The notes below the pieces were generated by a model. The model was given only the letters and a program-made list of their open reading frames with translations. It searched no databases and was not told where the DNA came from. Below are positions 36,061-50,900 of a DNA stretch of 64,000 nt, piece by piece. A program made the translations under genes and the position numbers. Every line of letters starts with the position of its first letter. Position 1 is the first letter of the stretch. This DNA comes from Capitella teleta (Eukaryota > Annelida > Polychaeta > Capitellidae): contig KB293809.1 in NCBI GenBank assembly GCA_000328365.1, positions 304,389 through 368,388 of the forward strand. The letters run 5' to 3'.

Positions 36061-39000
36061 AGCTCAACTGATTGGCCTAACGTCATGCATTCAACGAAGG
36101 CACGTCTTCAGCATCAAAATTGTACTTTGACCTTTCAATGGCAGTGATCATGGCCAGCTATTTCTCCGAATTTGTCACGAAAAACATCGTGCTATAAATC
36201 ATAAAATAACATAAAATGACAGATACAAAATCAATACATTCATGTTAACATAGGTATAAATTTATCACTTTGTATTTTCTCTTTATTGTTCTATAAAGGC
36301 ATTGGCACAGATTTAATTCGATCAAATAGTGAATGAAATTGGCGATATTTTCAATGCTTCGTCAAAGAGTAGGGACACGTAACATCATCAGCAAATATGT
36401 TTAAAGTTAACAATATTATGTCATCGAATGAATTATCTACTTTTTTTGTTAATTGTTGAAATAATAATATTACCTAACATCAGGATGAGTTGTCAGGTAA
36501 ACTTTCGAAGCATGCCATTCCATTCCAGCGGAGCGATTCCTTTTGATTAAATAAATGAAGCCCTCATCCTAATTATTGTTTATTCAATCATCGCATTTCT
36601 ACGTATATTATCAAAATCGGAATTCCATGCTGGTTTATGGAGTTCAATTTAAAATGTAATTATGTACAATCGTCGCTTAAAAATTGTGTCGTGCGTCGCC
36701 ATACTAGGGTGTAGACATACCGCTCAGTCGTTCGCAGGTCCAGGCAAAGAAACGCCTGCTGTCTTAGCCCAAAAGATAACACCAACATTGTCTGACGAGC
36801 AGACGACGGCCAACTTACACAATGATAAGACCCATGGCTGCAGTGGAATGTTGCACCGCGTATAAATGATCACGACGAACGAAATGATGAAAGAAAAACA
36901 ACACGAAAACACGTCATTATTTTTAGAAAAACCGTTTTTGTTTTTTTTCAATATTCTATTTTTTAGTACATTTTGCCGAGTGAAAATGTATCATCGAGTT
37001 GATGCTACATTATTGCATTGGGTTCCTCTTTATGCTACATTATTGCATTGAGTTTCGCTTTATAATATCAGAACACAGTTAACTATAATAATTATGTAAT
37101 TCCTTCTGGAACCAGGTTTTTCCTCGTGTTGGCAACACATATCGATTATGAACGTTGAATCTAGACCAACGAGTGCGCAATATTATTGTTTTATAATTTA
37201 ATTAAATCTTTGGATTAATCACTCGGTTCCATTATCTGATAACAAATGACAGCATCGACTAATTTTCTTCTCATTACTTTCGGCATTATTTTAGTTTTTC
37301 ATGTAATTTCCTGATAATTCCATTATTTGATATATTTTTAATTCATTAATCGTGTTTCGTTTATCGACCCAAATAAGAATCTTTCGATTTCTCGATTTAA
37401 ATATATATTTCTCAAATAAAACATCTTCTTCTAGAACACCTCCTGTTGTGATATTTGTGTTGAATTTTAATTAAGATGTCAGGATTGAAATAATGGAATT
37501 TAACATATAATTATTTCCTTCATGGCTTCACTTTATAACATTCACCATAATACATAGACACATAATATTATCTAGGCATTAAGAAATGCAAATATTTTTT
37601 TTGTGTGTTACGAAATGCGTATTTCTAATTATTTTGACGATGAATCCGTAGATTTTCTGAAGCAAGGAATCCCCGCTGCAATTCATTATCGTGGGAGCAT
37701 TGTGGTCTCAGCTGCACTCTTCGTCCTTTCCCGCCCAAATGTCACGTGACTTGGCCGATCCAGGGTTCATGTTGCATGTCGCAGTTTAGAAACACTTATT
37801 CCTCAGAGATTGCGATCTGTTGCCTCAGATTGATTTCACGCTGCGATGCACTCAATGAAGACCATCTTCAGTCGATGGAATCGTCAGCCCTACACTCCTG
37901 AAGTATAAAGAGCGATCAAGGGATTATGCTACTGAATGACACGCAACGACAAACGCATGTATCAATCGCACTCATGCAGTTTGAAATTAATTAGAATTCA
38001 ACCAGAAATCTTTAGCATTAATTTTAGTCGTTCATTTATTTTCGTTTTGTGTTGGGTCACGTGATTGAGTGCGTACCAGTTGATGACATTGGTGTACTTA
38101 GCCATCAGCCGAAGCACCGTCCATTGCTGGTGCGTTCTCTTATTGACGTCAACATCGTAACTTTACGCATTTTCGTCGTAATTAATTTTGCTCATTAGCG
38201 CCTCCATACTCGTGTGCTCGAGTCTATTCTCATTTGTTAACCTTTGGTTGGGTCAATGAACTATCATAATTTAGGAAATTGATTTCGACATGAACGCTTT
38301 TAATAAATTGTATGTTAAATTAAGTAATAAAGAATGAAGTTTTTAGTTCATCTGTTCATTCTCTTATACACGTACAACATTCCAGTCCGTTTACCAGAAT
38401 GTAGGACAAAATACAGAAACCGGCCTCTTAGCCTATTTATGAGAAGCAGCAGCACCATGTCTCTCTATTAGGCCAATATTATGGGGAAGGGCATGAGGCT
38501 ATTGTGTTCTTATGTTCTCCTTTTGGATTTTTCCATCGTTTTGTAATTTTTTTTTCTTTTATGATGGAGAAACCGATATTTCGATCGAAAAAAAAAAGCC
38601 AAACCCCAAGTACAAATCTTGCTTTATCGATCGATATTTGTGTGTTGACAATGAAAGACGTGTTGTTTTTTCTTCGGTTTTCGTTGTCTTTCATCATCTG
38701 TGAAATTGGAATAGTATCGTGGTTTCCATAAATGTAGATTTCTGTGATTTCTGTTTCCCTAGATGATTAAAGAGTTCCATTGCACCTCAAATCACCTGCA
38801 TATCACAAACCCCTTTTATCCAATTGCATTCTGTCCGTTCCTGTTCTACATATATTTATGTTATTCCTTTTCTACATGTGGACAATATACCGAGTGCATG
38901 TAGTACCGCCCTTTTGACTACCTTGTACTGACGCAATGGTACTTGACTTGTTGGCTTTATCTAAGCAATTCTTGAACTGTCAAGCGCTCCACCTCTCCGT

Positions 39001-39471
39001 AATGTTAGCATTTGCTTTAGCACTGGGACGGTGGCTATATATTGTTCTGAAATGATTCTAATCGCCTTTTTTTGTTAGGCGTCGGATATGGCATGATATT
39101 TAAATTGTTTTGTCAGAATATATTTCAAAAGAGACATCTGACAGGTTATATAATTTGTAATTTTCTACGTTGGATTGGACACGAGCACGAACATTATTTT
39201 TCGAATCTCATCTTGTCCGATTCTTGAATTAAATTTCGTTAAGACGACTTGGATTCCTAGGAGGCTAAGTGCATTTAGGTGCGATTCTGGATTGAAATTT
39301 CCTGTTTGCCTGTCCAAAGGCCTGCTGGCAAGCAGCCAACGGAATGAGATATTTTCACAGACATAATACGCCGATTAAATCACGATTGTTGACAGCGGAT
39401 GTTGTCAAAAAATGTTAATTAATGTTTAGTTTTTGCTTTTGTGTGTGTGCGAAGAATGTGCGTCAATCGCT

Positions 39472-39775
39472 ATCATAACGCACTTTGAACAATCGAAGCG
39501 ATGAGTCGGTTTCGTCAGCTGAGTCCATACTTTGATTTAAGAACCGTTTAGTCGACTTCATGCCTCAACACGACTAAGTCCGTTAATTGGGATTGGTTCC
39601 TTATGCCGGATGCTCACAAGTCCGAATTCCCAAGAGTAATTATGGATACACAAAGGGACTTAGGCCGAATTCCCCATTCGTACAAGGTATAAGCCTATCT
39701 ACTCCATTCAAAGTCTGTTAGCCAAGTCGACTAAGTTTTCGTTTAACAATCGGCCCCTTCTTACAATAATATTAT
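39472..39775. mobile_element. Possible second copy of the GGGCCGATT MITE family
   Basis: Carries ATCATAACGCACTT (39,472-39,485) and ends with GTCGACTAAGTTTTCGTTTAACAATCGGCCCC. This resembles the right end of the 19,228-19,800 element (ACTTAAGTTTT...AATCGGCCCC). The left end is not defined. Confidence 0.4.
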
Positions 39776-40138
39776 TACTTACTTTTATCTTATACTGTGA
39801 AGAAACACAAGAGTTAATTAAACGCCATCTGCCGGCGGTTTTATAAGTCGTCAACATCATGTGCTGTCTCAATGTTATGTTTTATGGGCGTTCCTTCTGA
39901 AAACGTACATCACACTTGCTTCTCCTTCCCTGACCACGTGATTATCATCGTGAATAAATCGTCTTTTGCGGAGATTGACGTCTGTTGTGGAATTGTGGGT
40001 GATTATAATTGGAGCCATTAACTGACTAGTGTCCCCTGTCCACTGCAAAACACCTGTGCATTGGAGGCATGTCCACACAGGTGACTAATTAGATACCCCT
40101 GGGTTGAATTACACAGGTGAGCGGCGTGTTATAACATA

Positions 40139-40210
40139 TCTCCCTATATATGTATATGTATATATCTCCTTATATATGTATATATGTATATATGTATATC
40201 TCCTTATATA
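40139..40210. repeat. (TATATG)n-type repeat
   Basis: Alternating TATATGTATA blocks separated by CTCCT occur three times. Confidence 0.8.
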
Positions 40211-43200
40211 TGAACGCCGGTGTATTTGATCTTCTGTTTGTTTGATTAGCATTCATGCCTGTACCTGTGTTTTGCAATTTGTGCGTCAGACGTATGTTAC
40301 ATAATCGCATTATGTAAGAAGACATTATGAAATGAGCGTTTCATTAATTTTGAGTGGTTAAAAACTCGACGGGTTATGTAACGGATTCTCAAACAAAAAG
40401 TGCCCACAGGAAAATTGTTCAGCGGGGCAACTTAACTTTGGACAAATTGACGTATGTGACAATCATTATTCTTTAATATTAATACTCAAAGTTATAAGAA
40501 ATGTACAGCGAATTATAATTAAATAAACACTCGATATCCTAATTGTATAAACTTAATCCTTAATTAACTTATCACGATAGAGATTAAAACGGATTGAATA
40601 ATTATGATGATATGACATATAAAAATAATGCAAGGAAAATAAATCGATTTTCAAAGACACATATCATTTTTTAAAATATCCTCACTAGTAATTAAATAAT
40701 GCAGGATTCCAAAGCTACTACAATGCTCGGTATTATTTGTCAGTGTAACCATACCAAATTAACACCACAATAATTAACCCCTGGGTGTAAACCGTGTCCT
40801 TGAATCGGGCCATACAAACCCTAGGCCTCCCTCACCTCCTAGTATATAAAATAGACGCACAGCGTTGAACAGCGATGCATGTAGCTCTCTGCCGTTGCAT
40901 GCTGGGTGATATTTTTGCGTCGCCATCGCTGCCAATACGGTTGCCATAGCAACGTGTATGTCTGTGCCAGCGTGCGTGATCGCGTGAACTCACTCCCGGC
41001 CAACCAGAGAAGCGGTTAACACCAGACAAGTGCTGTGTGTGTGCTGAACGATGTTTTTGTGGATCTGACATCGTTATTGCTTTCTTTATTTCGTCTCTGT
41101 TTGGGTTAGTGTCGCGCGTTTGTTTTGCTTTCGTTTGACATCCATGTTTGACATTTGACATCTGTTATGGAATGTGTTATAATATATGCAAGTTATTATC
41201 TTAGTGTTAATATACGTAATATTGTGTTGTTTATTTTGGGGAGCTGATCTATCGTGTGCGCGAAGTGGTTTTAATCTGTGTAATGGGTTGTTCTGATTAT
41301 AATTTAATTAGTTTTCAAAAAAAAAAATTGCATTTAAACTGTTTAAATGCAGCTATAGGAGCTTCTGACCATGGTATGTTGGCTCCAGGTTATTGTAATT
41401 AAACAATAATTAAGTTAATTCAATAATTATTTGTCTTACACGTTTTCATGTTATTTGACTTATTCTGCAAGTATATATGTGCCAAGCTTTATTGAAATCG
41501 ATGAATGCAAAGTAGGTTGATTGGTCCTTTAGTGCGATTTTGTTGCATATCATGTCAGGAGTACGTAGCATATTGAAAAATCATTAAAATATATTGAACT
41601 AATTGTGCATATTTATGCATAGATATATGAGTACAGTCAATCTGTTGTATCTCTCGAAAAACAACAACAGAGCCATGTATGTATTTCTCGCATTACATAA
41701 TAGTTAACGAATGCAAAGTATTTCTTATAAAAATGGCTGCGTGGCTTCTGCATTCTATGTTTTTTATTCGGCCGATCCCAAGCGCAACTTCTGTGTTGAT
41801 TTAATTTATTGTCACTTGAATTATAATTTTCATCACAGTCAAATGCCCTTGAAAATCAACGATCAGATGATACTAGAAAGTGCTATGAGAAGAAAGGTCT
41901 GAATTAGGCTTCGGTTGTTCTACCGGTAAAAGGTCAAAAGATCAAAGGTCAAAAAGAGTAGAACCAGGGAAGCAACACAGCTACTAGTTCTTGTGAATAG
42001 TTGCTCAGTACCAATGAGTCCCTTGTGTTGGGCGTTCTATGTCATTTATTTTCTAAGTATTTAGTTATGGGAGGGTGGGGGCATTTTTATAAAATAGCTG
42101 TCTATACTAGTATGATGTGAGTGAAACCCGTACAGCTCATTTAGGGTGTGATACGGGCATCTCACGACGATCTGAAAATGTATTATTTTATGGACTTTGG
42201 ACGGAAGTAATTTACAGAAATAAAACCCATCGTTCGCCAGTTTGAATTACATGCAAATAAGAATGTTTTATTCTAATTAGCACAAGAGGTTTTACCCTTT
42301 CTTGGAGCATTTTTAAACTTTAAGACATTTTCAAATCCAAGAGAGGAGAGATAAAAATCAGACATACGTATTTGGCATACGTTTATAATACATTAAAATA
42401 TCTGTGTGTTATCTGATGGATAGCCATGCATTACAATCGGATCTCAAGGAAAATATTCCCAATTCTGAAAAAAAAAAAAAATATATATATATCAGAAGAC
42501 ATATAAAATGATGCACGTACCATGTTCTATGTTAGAGGGTATGGGATTAATTAATTTTAATTAATTTTATTAATTAATCATTATGTCATACTTACACTGC
42601 GTTTTAATGTAACCTCAGATATCCGATCTGAAATCTGACGATTCGAGCTTTCGGATATCGGATATCGGATCATATCAACATGCACCCAGCGCTAGTTACT
42701 GATTTTGCATAATGTCCAACGGCCAATTATGCTTATAATAATCAATAATAATAATTAAAGGCGTTGTGGAAAATGAACATTAGTGATACAATCACAACAG
42801 CACTCGCAAACAGTAAAATGCTTCAACACGCAGAGAACAATAACCCATGGTTCGGGGCCCTGTTTGCCACCAAAATTGAAAATATCACCGAATGTTGGGT
42901 GCACTCTATTGCATGATTGACATACATCGGCGTAAAATGTTGATGAAATTGGAATAGATATGAATGGCAGCACGAACTGACTAAATAACCACACAAAGTA
43001 TATATTATTTCCCTTATATTTGTGTGTTTTTCCACGGTGACATATTTAGCATTTGCATCACTTTCTTGGAAAAGCGCAGCACGAAGCATTGATCAGCATT
43101 GAACATCGTTGGTGAAAACATACATGCAGTAGACTACTTTTGCCCACTCTGTATTTAGGTATTAAATCTATTGATTCCTTTTTTGTTTGGGTGTAGGGAT

Positions 43201-43285
43201 TATTTAACCTCTTAGCACTGAAATAATCTAATGGTTATGTGGTCCAAGGAGGTAGGTCGGAATCAATTGTCTTTTATCCAAGGCT

Positions 43286-43358
43286 GGTTTCGAAGCTCCA
43301 GCGCCAAGCCTTGGATATCAAGGGCCTTAAGCGAGCACACCGACCACTCTGGCACCCA
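43286..43358 (-). repeat. tRNA-Leu/Ser-like SINE head
   Basis: The minus strand reads GTGCCAGAGTGGTCGG (A-box-like with the class II tRNA pattern) then CGCTTAAGGCCC, a variable-arm-like stretch, and GAGCTTCGAAACCAG (B-box-like). The fit to tRNA-Leu or tRNA-Ser is loose, so a SINE or tRNA pseudogene is more likely than a functional gene. Confidence 0.4.
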
Positions 43359-44956
43359 CCTCACAAAATGTGTCCATCCAATGGCGTAAGATACATTTTG
43401 GAAAAAAAAAATCTTCAATCATTCACTGCTATTGTATTCTAGAGACAAGCAGAGGTTTTCTTTAATTGTGTTTGTTTTAAAGTGCAATATGAGGCCTCGT
43501 TAGGAAATTTGAGAGTTCTAGACAAACCGACCGTTATTACAAATGCGTTATGTGCTAATGAGATACGAGTATCTGTCGTATCACTCAACGGATCGCGCGT
43601 GCTGCTTATCAAACCGGGTGGCTGTGCCTAACCATAAATGCTCCACCGGTTTAGTTCCCTGAGATTGAGGCTGATTTCAATCACATTGGGGTGTGTTGTG
43701 AGTTCATGTCTCAAAAGCAGCGTTCACGAGGAATATTCATTCGTTATGATATATTTAGTTAAAACCAAATTCCAGAATTCTTGTATTTATTTCATTTGAC
43801 AGGTTCAAAATATTTTTTTTTCTCCTGTTGGATTGTATTCGTTCGGTGACGTCATCAATGGAATTTTTCAATCTTAGCAAAATAATTGGCGCCGCGAGTG
43901 AGAAGTTTATGATTGGTTAGTTAATATTTTAATATTATCACAGGTCTGTATATGTATGTTATCGAGTATATTGTAGCTACCTTGCACCCAACACATGATA
44001 TCATCTAATGGATCATACATACAACGCTATTGCACGTTCACAATCTAGTGGAAAGGCATGACGCCGCACCCCCAGGGAGCATCCATTGTTACCTTTGAGA
44101 GTGCCTACTAATTAATACATGCTCCCCCGGTGATAATTAACCATTGTAGCCGCTAAGCGAGTACTGCTCTCAATTACTCTGACGTAACAGCCACTGAGCC
44201 GCCGTTACATAATTCTGCTAGGAACCGATGCTCCCCAATGCTGATCTTGTGTGTTCGGTTCCCAAGAGAAATGCTCCCGGCGTCAGTTGGATTACGCAGG
44301 TGGCGTTGTGAAACACTGAAATCGAGGGGTAAATAAATCCCCGCCCCTTATTGTCACTATGAGAAGTTGGCATGAGCTTCGATCAGAAAGGATCGACGGT
44401 GTTCTGTATTTGTATAATGAGGTTAAGTTTGTTCTTGATATACAAGTTATTTCACCAATTAACATGGCGTAAAACCACCTTCTCAAACTCGCCTAATTTC
44501 TCTCCCCATTCGTCATTTCAGTTTTCATTCAGTATACAGACCATCCAGTAATAATACAAGTGTTCAAATAATTATGATAATTATTTATTATAGATAATTT
44601 GTACAATAGTCAGTTATACTCGGCCTACCAGTGAAAGAATCCTCTTACAATAATATCACGAAGAATCGTGGTCTGATTTGGCATTCAGCAGATTGCCCGA
44701 GGAATTACCTCAAAAAGAACAAATTATATCATCACTAATTATCTAACTTGAACTCCAGTTCGGTGCGAAGAGCGCACATTATGCAATCAAGTAATAGCGC
44801 TTTAATTGCGTCTCTCTGTGGGTATTTCGGGGAACGAGGCGTCACGATTAAGAATGGACGACAAGAAGACCACCAAGCCCAATGCTTGCTTCATCATAAA
44901 ATAGGGTGTCAATAATATTGATTGATTGATTGATTGGTTGATTGACAGGGTCCAGC
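43359..44956. other. Region just upstream of STAT
   Basis: No coding exon is seen. A GATT microsatellite and the acceptor TTGATTGACAG|GGTCCAGC immediately precede the STAT start codon, so an upstream noncoding exon probably exists somewhere to the left. I could not locate its donor or promoter. Confidence 0.45.
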
Positions 44957-47900
44957 ATGGCGCTATGGGCGAAGGTGCAGCAGTTGACGGGAGACCCGAT
45001 GCGGACGGTGCAGGCTGCCTATGGAGTGCACTTCCCCATCGAAGTCAGGCATTTCTTCGCTCATTGGATCGAACAACAGCCCTGGTATGATTATTAAACA
45101 TATGCAAATTATATGCTAATTAACACACACACAGGACTGATGTTGATGAGGATAATTTGGACCACGAGCAGAAGGCCATGACCTTACGTGACCTGTTGCT
45201 GCAGCAGATGGAAGACAAGGCGACTGAGCTGATTGCCGAGGAAGACTTCCTCACCAAACTCAAGCTCCAGGAGACCATGCAGCAGTTCAGGGTGGGTCTC
45301 CATTTGCTGCATGCTGGTAGCTTCAAATGCAGAGAGCTGTGATACCAGTGAATATAAACACAAGTTGAAATGCATTTTTTACATTGAAAATTTCCCTTAA
45401 TTATGTGATGTTTATTTTTTATTTTCTAATTTTTTTCTCGATTTATTTTTTTCGAAGATTGGGTTATATAATTACGGGTTTATTTCAACCATGGCACTTT
45501 TTTCAGCATAACCGCACGTTCTTGCTATAATCTATAATAACCATTGCAATCGATCAAACTGGACATGACCATCACTCACATGATGTGAAAATTCAGCTCA
45601 ATCACTTCACACTGATTTAATTCCTCCGTCACGTGATCCGTCACTTAATACCGCGAATCCTCCATTTTAATCGAAATGGGATTTTCTTCCATTTCGGTTT
45701 TATCCGTGATGGATTAATTTCACGGAAAATCGCTTCACATCAATTCTGCAAATTTTATATATATGTATATGTATGTTCAATGCATTTTTTATGGAAGTCT
45801 CTTTCTCTTTTGATTCTGATTGCGGTCTGTGAATCCGGGTTTTTTATTACCTCCAGATTCATTTTATTCCCGCTTTTCTGGCATGCATGTTATTTTATTG
45901 GCACTAATCTATTTACTTAATTATAATTTTTAATGAAATGAAAAAAAAGAAGAAAATACACTATTTATTTGCCCGATTTTTTACCTGATTTTATTGTGGT
46001 GAGAACAAAGATGCGGATTTAAATTTTAATTAATTGCAGGAAATCTACGGTAATCACCCGATGAATCTTGTGCGAGTGATTAAACATTGTCTGCAAACCG
46101 AATCCAGAATTGTGCAACGGTTGGAGCAGGTATTGGAATTGATTAAATAATTAATGCTAATTATATGCTAACTTTATGCACAGTCGGGTGAAGGTCAACA
46201 AATGAACCCTCACCAGCAACTTCTGGAACAATTTGACTTCCTCAACAAAAGGACACTGGTTAGTGAAATGGCATTATAATTCCGATTTGGTTTAATTTTT
46301 CTGCTATTTAAAGGCAGTTTACGCACATATTATTATTACCCGGGCCTAATAATTAATTATTTATCGCCCTAATACTTAATTGTTTGTCGGATATCTGTCC
46401 CCTTAATTTAGTAAATAACCATGACAATTAAATATACTGTTAATTATGTCATCCTGTGAAGAAAGAAAAATAAGATGATATCTATTTTTTTTATTTTTTT
46501 ATTTTTTGTTGTTGTAGATTCTGCAGATTGATGTATTATTCAAAATCTGACATCTGTCGATTTCGACGGATTTATCTCGCTCACAATCGAAACGAGAACC
46601 TAAGATGAAGCGACGCTGATGTCTGGCAAAGATTGCCGAGATTTACTCCAAATCTCGTTCATTTATCTCACATTCAGAAAATGGTGCAAGGAAATCGAGC
46701 AAACGTGTCAATTATAGGTTGAATTGAGATTAGATTGATTTCATTGTGTGCTTTTTATGCCCTTGCTATTTTTTCTCTAAGTCCTGTTAAGCCAGAGTGA
46801 AATCGATATTGTCATTTTATTGCCAACGGAGCGCAATGGAGACGCTGTGGGTGCGAACGAGTGTTGTCTGCTGGCTGAGGTCGGCTTCTGCGTGAGTGAA
46901 CCTGTCACTCGTATTGTATATGTCAGCGAATCAAGAGGTCAGCATCACAGTCCGTGCAGCCCAACGTAGTGACGTCACAAATTTTGGCGTGTCGAGAGAT
47001 ACCATTGCTTCAAAAGAGCCAGCTGCAATATGTGCTCGCTCTGTATATTCTATGGCTCAGTGCATGCGACTTCGATTTCGGCGGCGTATGACCTCGATTG
47101 CGTGGCGTATGATGACCTCGATTTCGGCGGCGTATGACCTCGATTGCGTGGCGTATGATGACCTCGATTTCGGCGGCGTATGACCGCGATTGGGTGGCAT
47201 ATGATGACAGCGATTTCGGCGGCGTATGACCTCGATTGGGTGGTGTATGATGACCTCGATTTCGGCGGCGTATGACCGCGATTGGGTGGCATATGATGAC
47301 AGCGATTTCGGCGGCGTATGACCTCGATTGGGTGGTGTATGATGACCTCGATTTCGGCGGCGTATGACCTCGATTGGGTGGCGTATGATGACCTCGATTT
47401 CGGCGGCGTATGACCTCGATTGGGTGGCGTATGATGACCTCGATTTCGGCGGCGTATGACCTCGATTGGGTGGCGTATGATGACCTCGATTTCGGCGGCG
47501 TATGACCTCGATTGGGTGGCGTATGATGACCTCGATTTCGGCGGCGTATGAGCTACGACGAAATCTTCAACAGAGAAAATGAGTCACCATAGAAAATTTA
47601 AGCATCGATAATCATTCAATTGGATAAAAACCGGTCACAATATATACGTAGCCTTCCCTCATTGTGTCAGTTGATTCCACGGGTTTAATTGTGACTTTGT
47701 AGCAATTTCCATCATTTGCTTCATGTTCTCTTTTTGCCAGCATATGAGATAGTTTTCCATGTCAGATGAACAACGTCGCCGTTGGCTGTTCTGCCTTCGT
47801 TCTCTTTTATTCCTAATATAACTCTCTTCTTATTTTTGCGTCTACATTTCACGCCTTGTGGCTAATTTCTCTGTAAGAATCGAGATCGTTTAACAGATGC

Positions 47901-50900
47901 TGCGAAATAGAAACATTTTTTGTGGATAATATTATATTCCCAAATGGTAAATCAAGACTTGTTTTGTTTAGCTAGATTCTATTCTTGATTGAGGTTTTCG
48001 TAAATGTTTTACTCAAGATATAAATAGAATAATAAATATAATTTGCTTTAATCTATTTAGCATTGCAATTATTCAAAATATTCAGATTTGATAGGTTATT
48101 CGCATTGTGTGTGTTACAATCACTTCTATTGGCGGGAATTGTGATTATAAAGTACTCGAGGAGGAAGTAGAGAAAGGTTACATAATATCACAACCAAGTT
48201 TACGAAATCATTTCAGTTTCTCTAAAATATAAATTTATAAATTATTTAACAAATCAGAATCGATCGCACCAAAAAAGAAGGGAATATTTCAATATAATTA
48301 CAAATCCAAAAAATTGCAATTATAATCAATCAAAATGATCACAATCAGAATTATATATAATTACAATCATAGTTTGCTATTACGAACTTGGATATTTAGA
48401 ACTTCCGGTTATATAGAACTATTTCTGGAATTCCCGTCAGATCCCCATCTTTTAACATTACAGGTTCATCGGATACTAGTAATACGAACTCCACATTGTT
48501 CGGACTTCCGGTTAATACGAACCAAATATCCAATCCCCTAAACAGAGATGACTCCTGCTATTACGATCTCAGAACAGAAAAGTTCTACATTATCTGCCCA
48601 TCAAGTCATTGTTGACTGCTTCGCTGATCATTTCACGCCAATTAATCGCTATCAACGCAGAAATGCCGCGAATCGCGGGATCCGCTGATTTCAAAGTGTT
48701 TTAATCAATTATCTGGTAAATGAATTTTTATCAAAATTTTCTTTTTCTTCAGGAAACGGAGAAATATTTGCGGCAGTCGCAACACAAGCAGGAGTCGTGG
48801 GTCATGCAGTCGCAAGAGTTGGCCAGAGCTACTGGTCATGATCAGTTTTTATCTATCAGTTAACTGCAATTACAAGTCACCAATCATAAAATGTTTGTAT
48901 TAATTTTCATAATTTTTAATCACAGCTCAGCTGAATCAGTTAATGAATCAGCCAGACGGTCAAATGTACACAGAAGCGAAACAAAGTTTGATGCAGGAAA
49001 AGGACCGAATGGACAGAGAACTCTCGGACGCTGCGCACATGCTGCGCTACGATAGAATGGTCAGTTAAACGATTGACCAAGTTCTAAAGTTAAAGATTCC
49101 GCATGTTGAAATGATTTCTCTCTCCTCGATCAGAGTTTGCTGCAGAAATATGAGGAGACGTGCAACGGACTGCAAGCCTTGTTGAACATCATTCTCATCA
49201 ACCACCTGACGCCATGGCAACAGCAGCAGCAATGGGCGGGAAACGGATCACCCTTTGATGGAAACCTCGACACTCTGCAACACTGGTGCGTGTGGATTTC
49301 TATGATTATTCATAGATATAGAAATAGGTTTTATGGGAGATAATTATGCGATTCAATTTGGCGTTTTTTCTTTTTTTTTGCAGGTTTGACAGTTTGGCTG
49401 ATTTAGTGTGGCGCAACTTCCAGCAGATCTCCCAGGCGAGTTCTCTGTATTCACACCTGCCGATCGAGCTTCCCCCTGAGCAACAGGACCGCCTGCCACT
49501 GCTCATCAAGCGAATTGGAGAAATCCTCGAAAGACTCGTCACAAGTTCATTTGTCCTGGAGAAGCAACCGAGTCAGGTCCTCAAGAAGAAAGCACGATTC
49601 ACGGCCACAGTCAGGTGCCTCATTGGAAGTAGGCTCAACCTCCAAATGACCTTGCCGCAGGTCACGGCTTCCATCGTCAGGTGATTTATTTATGCGTGAT
49701 TTATGTGCATAATTATTACATAATTTTGGCACCAGTGAGGACCAGGCGCGCCGTATCTTCAATGGGGAGCCAGGGTCCAAAATTCTGACCAGCGGAGTTA
49801 TTCTAAACAACACAGGAACGATGGAGTATCACCAGGCCTCATGCCAACTGTCCGCCACGTTGCGAACTATGGTCAGTGTTTGACTCAATTTTCACTGCCA
49901 AATCAAGTTGTAATTATTTAGTCCTTGTTGTGATTTTATTGTGAATGAAATGTCAAATCATAATCTTTATCAATTTATTTTCTTAATTAATAGCGTTTGT
50001 ATAATCGATAACGTTTTGTTTCTTTTAGATGTTGGATAGCATTCGTCGAGCTGAGAAGAAAGGCAACGAGGTATGATAAGCAGGTCATTTGCATATCTCA
50101 TTTGCATATCCATGCCCCTCATTTGCATAATCAGACTGTGACGGAAGAGAAGTTTTCAATTTTTTTCCAAACTGAGCTCACAATCAACTCGCAAAGAACG
50201 TATAGCGTCTGGGTGAGTGCATCTGTCCCCTCCCCTCCCCTCCCTTGCAATTCTCCCCTCCCCTCTCCGCAGACTCTTTCACTTCCGGTCGTTGTTACCG
50301 TCCATGGGAATCAGGATTGCAACGCGCAGGCCACCGTCCTCTGGGACAACGCCTTTGCTGAAAGTGTAAGTGTGTTTGAAGCTGAATATTATACAGAATA
50401 ATTAACATGTTTACCAGTGTGTTATTAAGAATGATGATCAATTAATTAGCAGGTGATTTTGAACAAATCGTAAGCTTAAAAAAGCACAAGCTGTGCTGTA
50501 GTTTAAATCAAAGGAACCTGTTTAAGGCCGAAATTGTAATTTATCATAAAGAAGATCTTTAATTACTGGTCTAATTTAGGACAGTAATTAACTATTGACA
50601 TTAATAATATCAGTCGATAGCTCTGTCTGTGTTTCTTTTGTTTTTTGGGGCAACTATTCTTTGGCGCATTTTCATAATATGCGAAGTGTGCTTGCACGAG
50701 GGTCGTTAATAAAATGATTTATTCAACAGTTATAGAATAATTAAATTGATCGACCAAAACCATTAAACTGATTAGGAAAGTTCGTGTTTTTTTTTTTATT
50801 GCCTGTGAAAGTATAAGTTTGTTTTCCAGAATCGCATCCTATTCCAAGTCCCTGAGAAGGTCACCTGGCAGAAATTATCACAAACGTTGAACACGCAATT

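Larger units (their letters stand above)
30427..43284. other. Long AT-rich gene desert
   Basis: No exon is recognised in roughly 13 kb; the open frames are short, AT-rich and without context. Contents noted: low-complexity T-rich tracts (30,485-30,511, 32,233-32,279, 33,640-33,663, 33,790-33,860), a GGTGACC cluster with a 13-bp hairpin (35,892-36,060), TATATG repeats (40,139-40,210), a locally GC-richer stretch with TATA-like TATATAAAATA and an X-box at about 40,840-41,060, and a CGGATATC cluster at about 42,650-42,670. Distance and position suggest it may include cis-regulatory DNA of STAT; this is inference. Confidence 0.5.

Noticed and set aside
43286-43358. Functional tRNA-Leu or tRNA-Ser
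   Set aside because: Box similarity is loose and no proper anticodon loop or acceptor stem can be drawn.
47050-47292. Arg/Pro/Ser-repeat minus-strand frame
   Set aside because: Produced by the 46-base minisatellite; repeat length merely keeps frames open.
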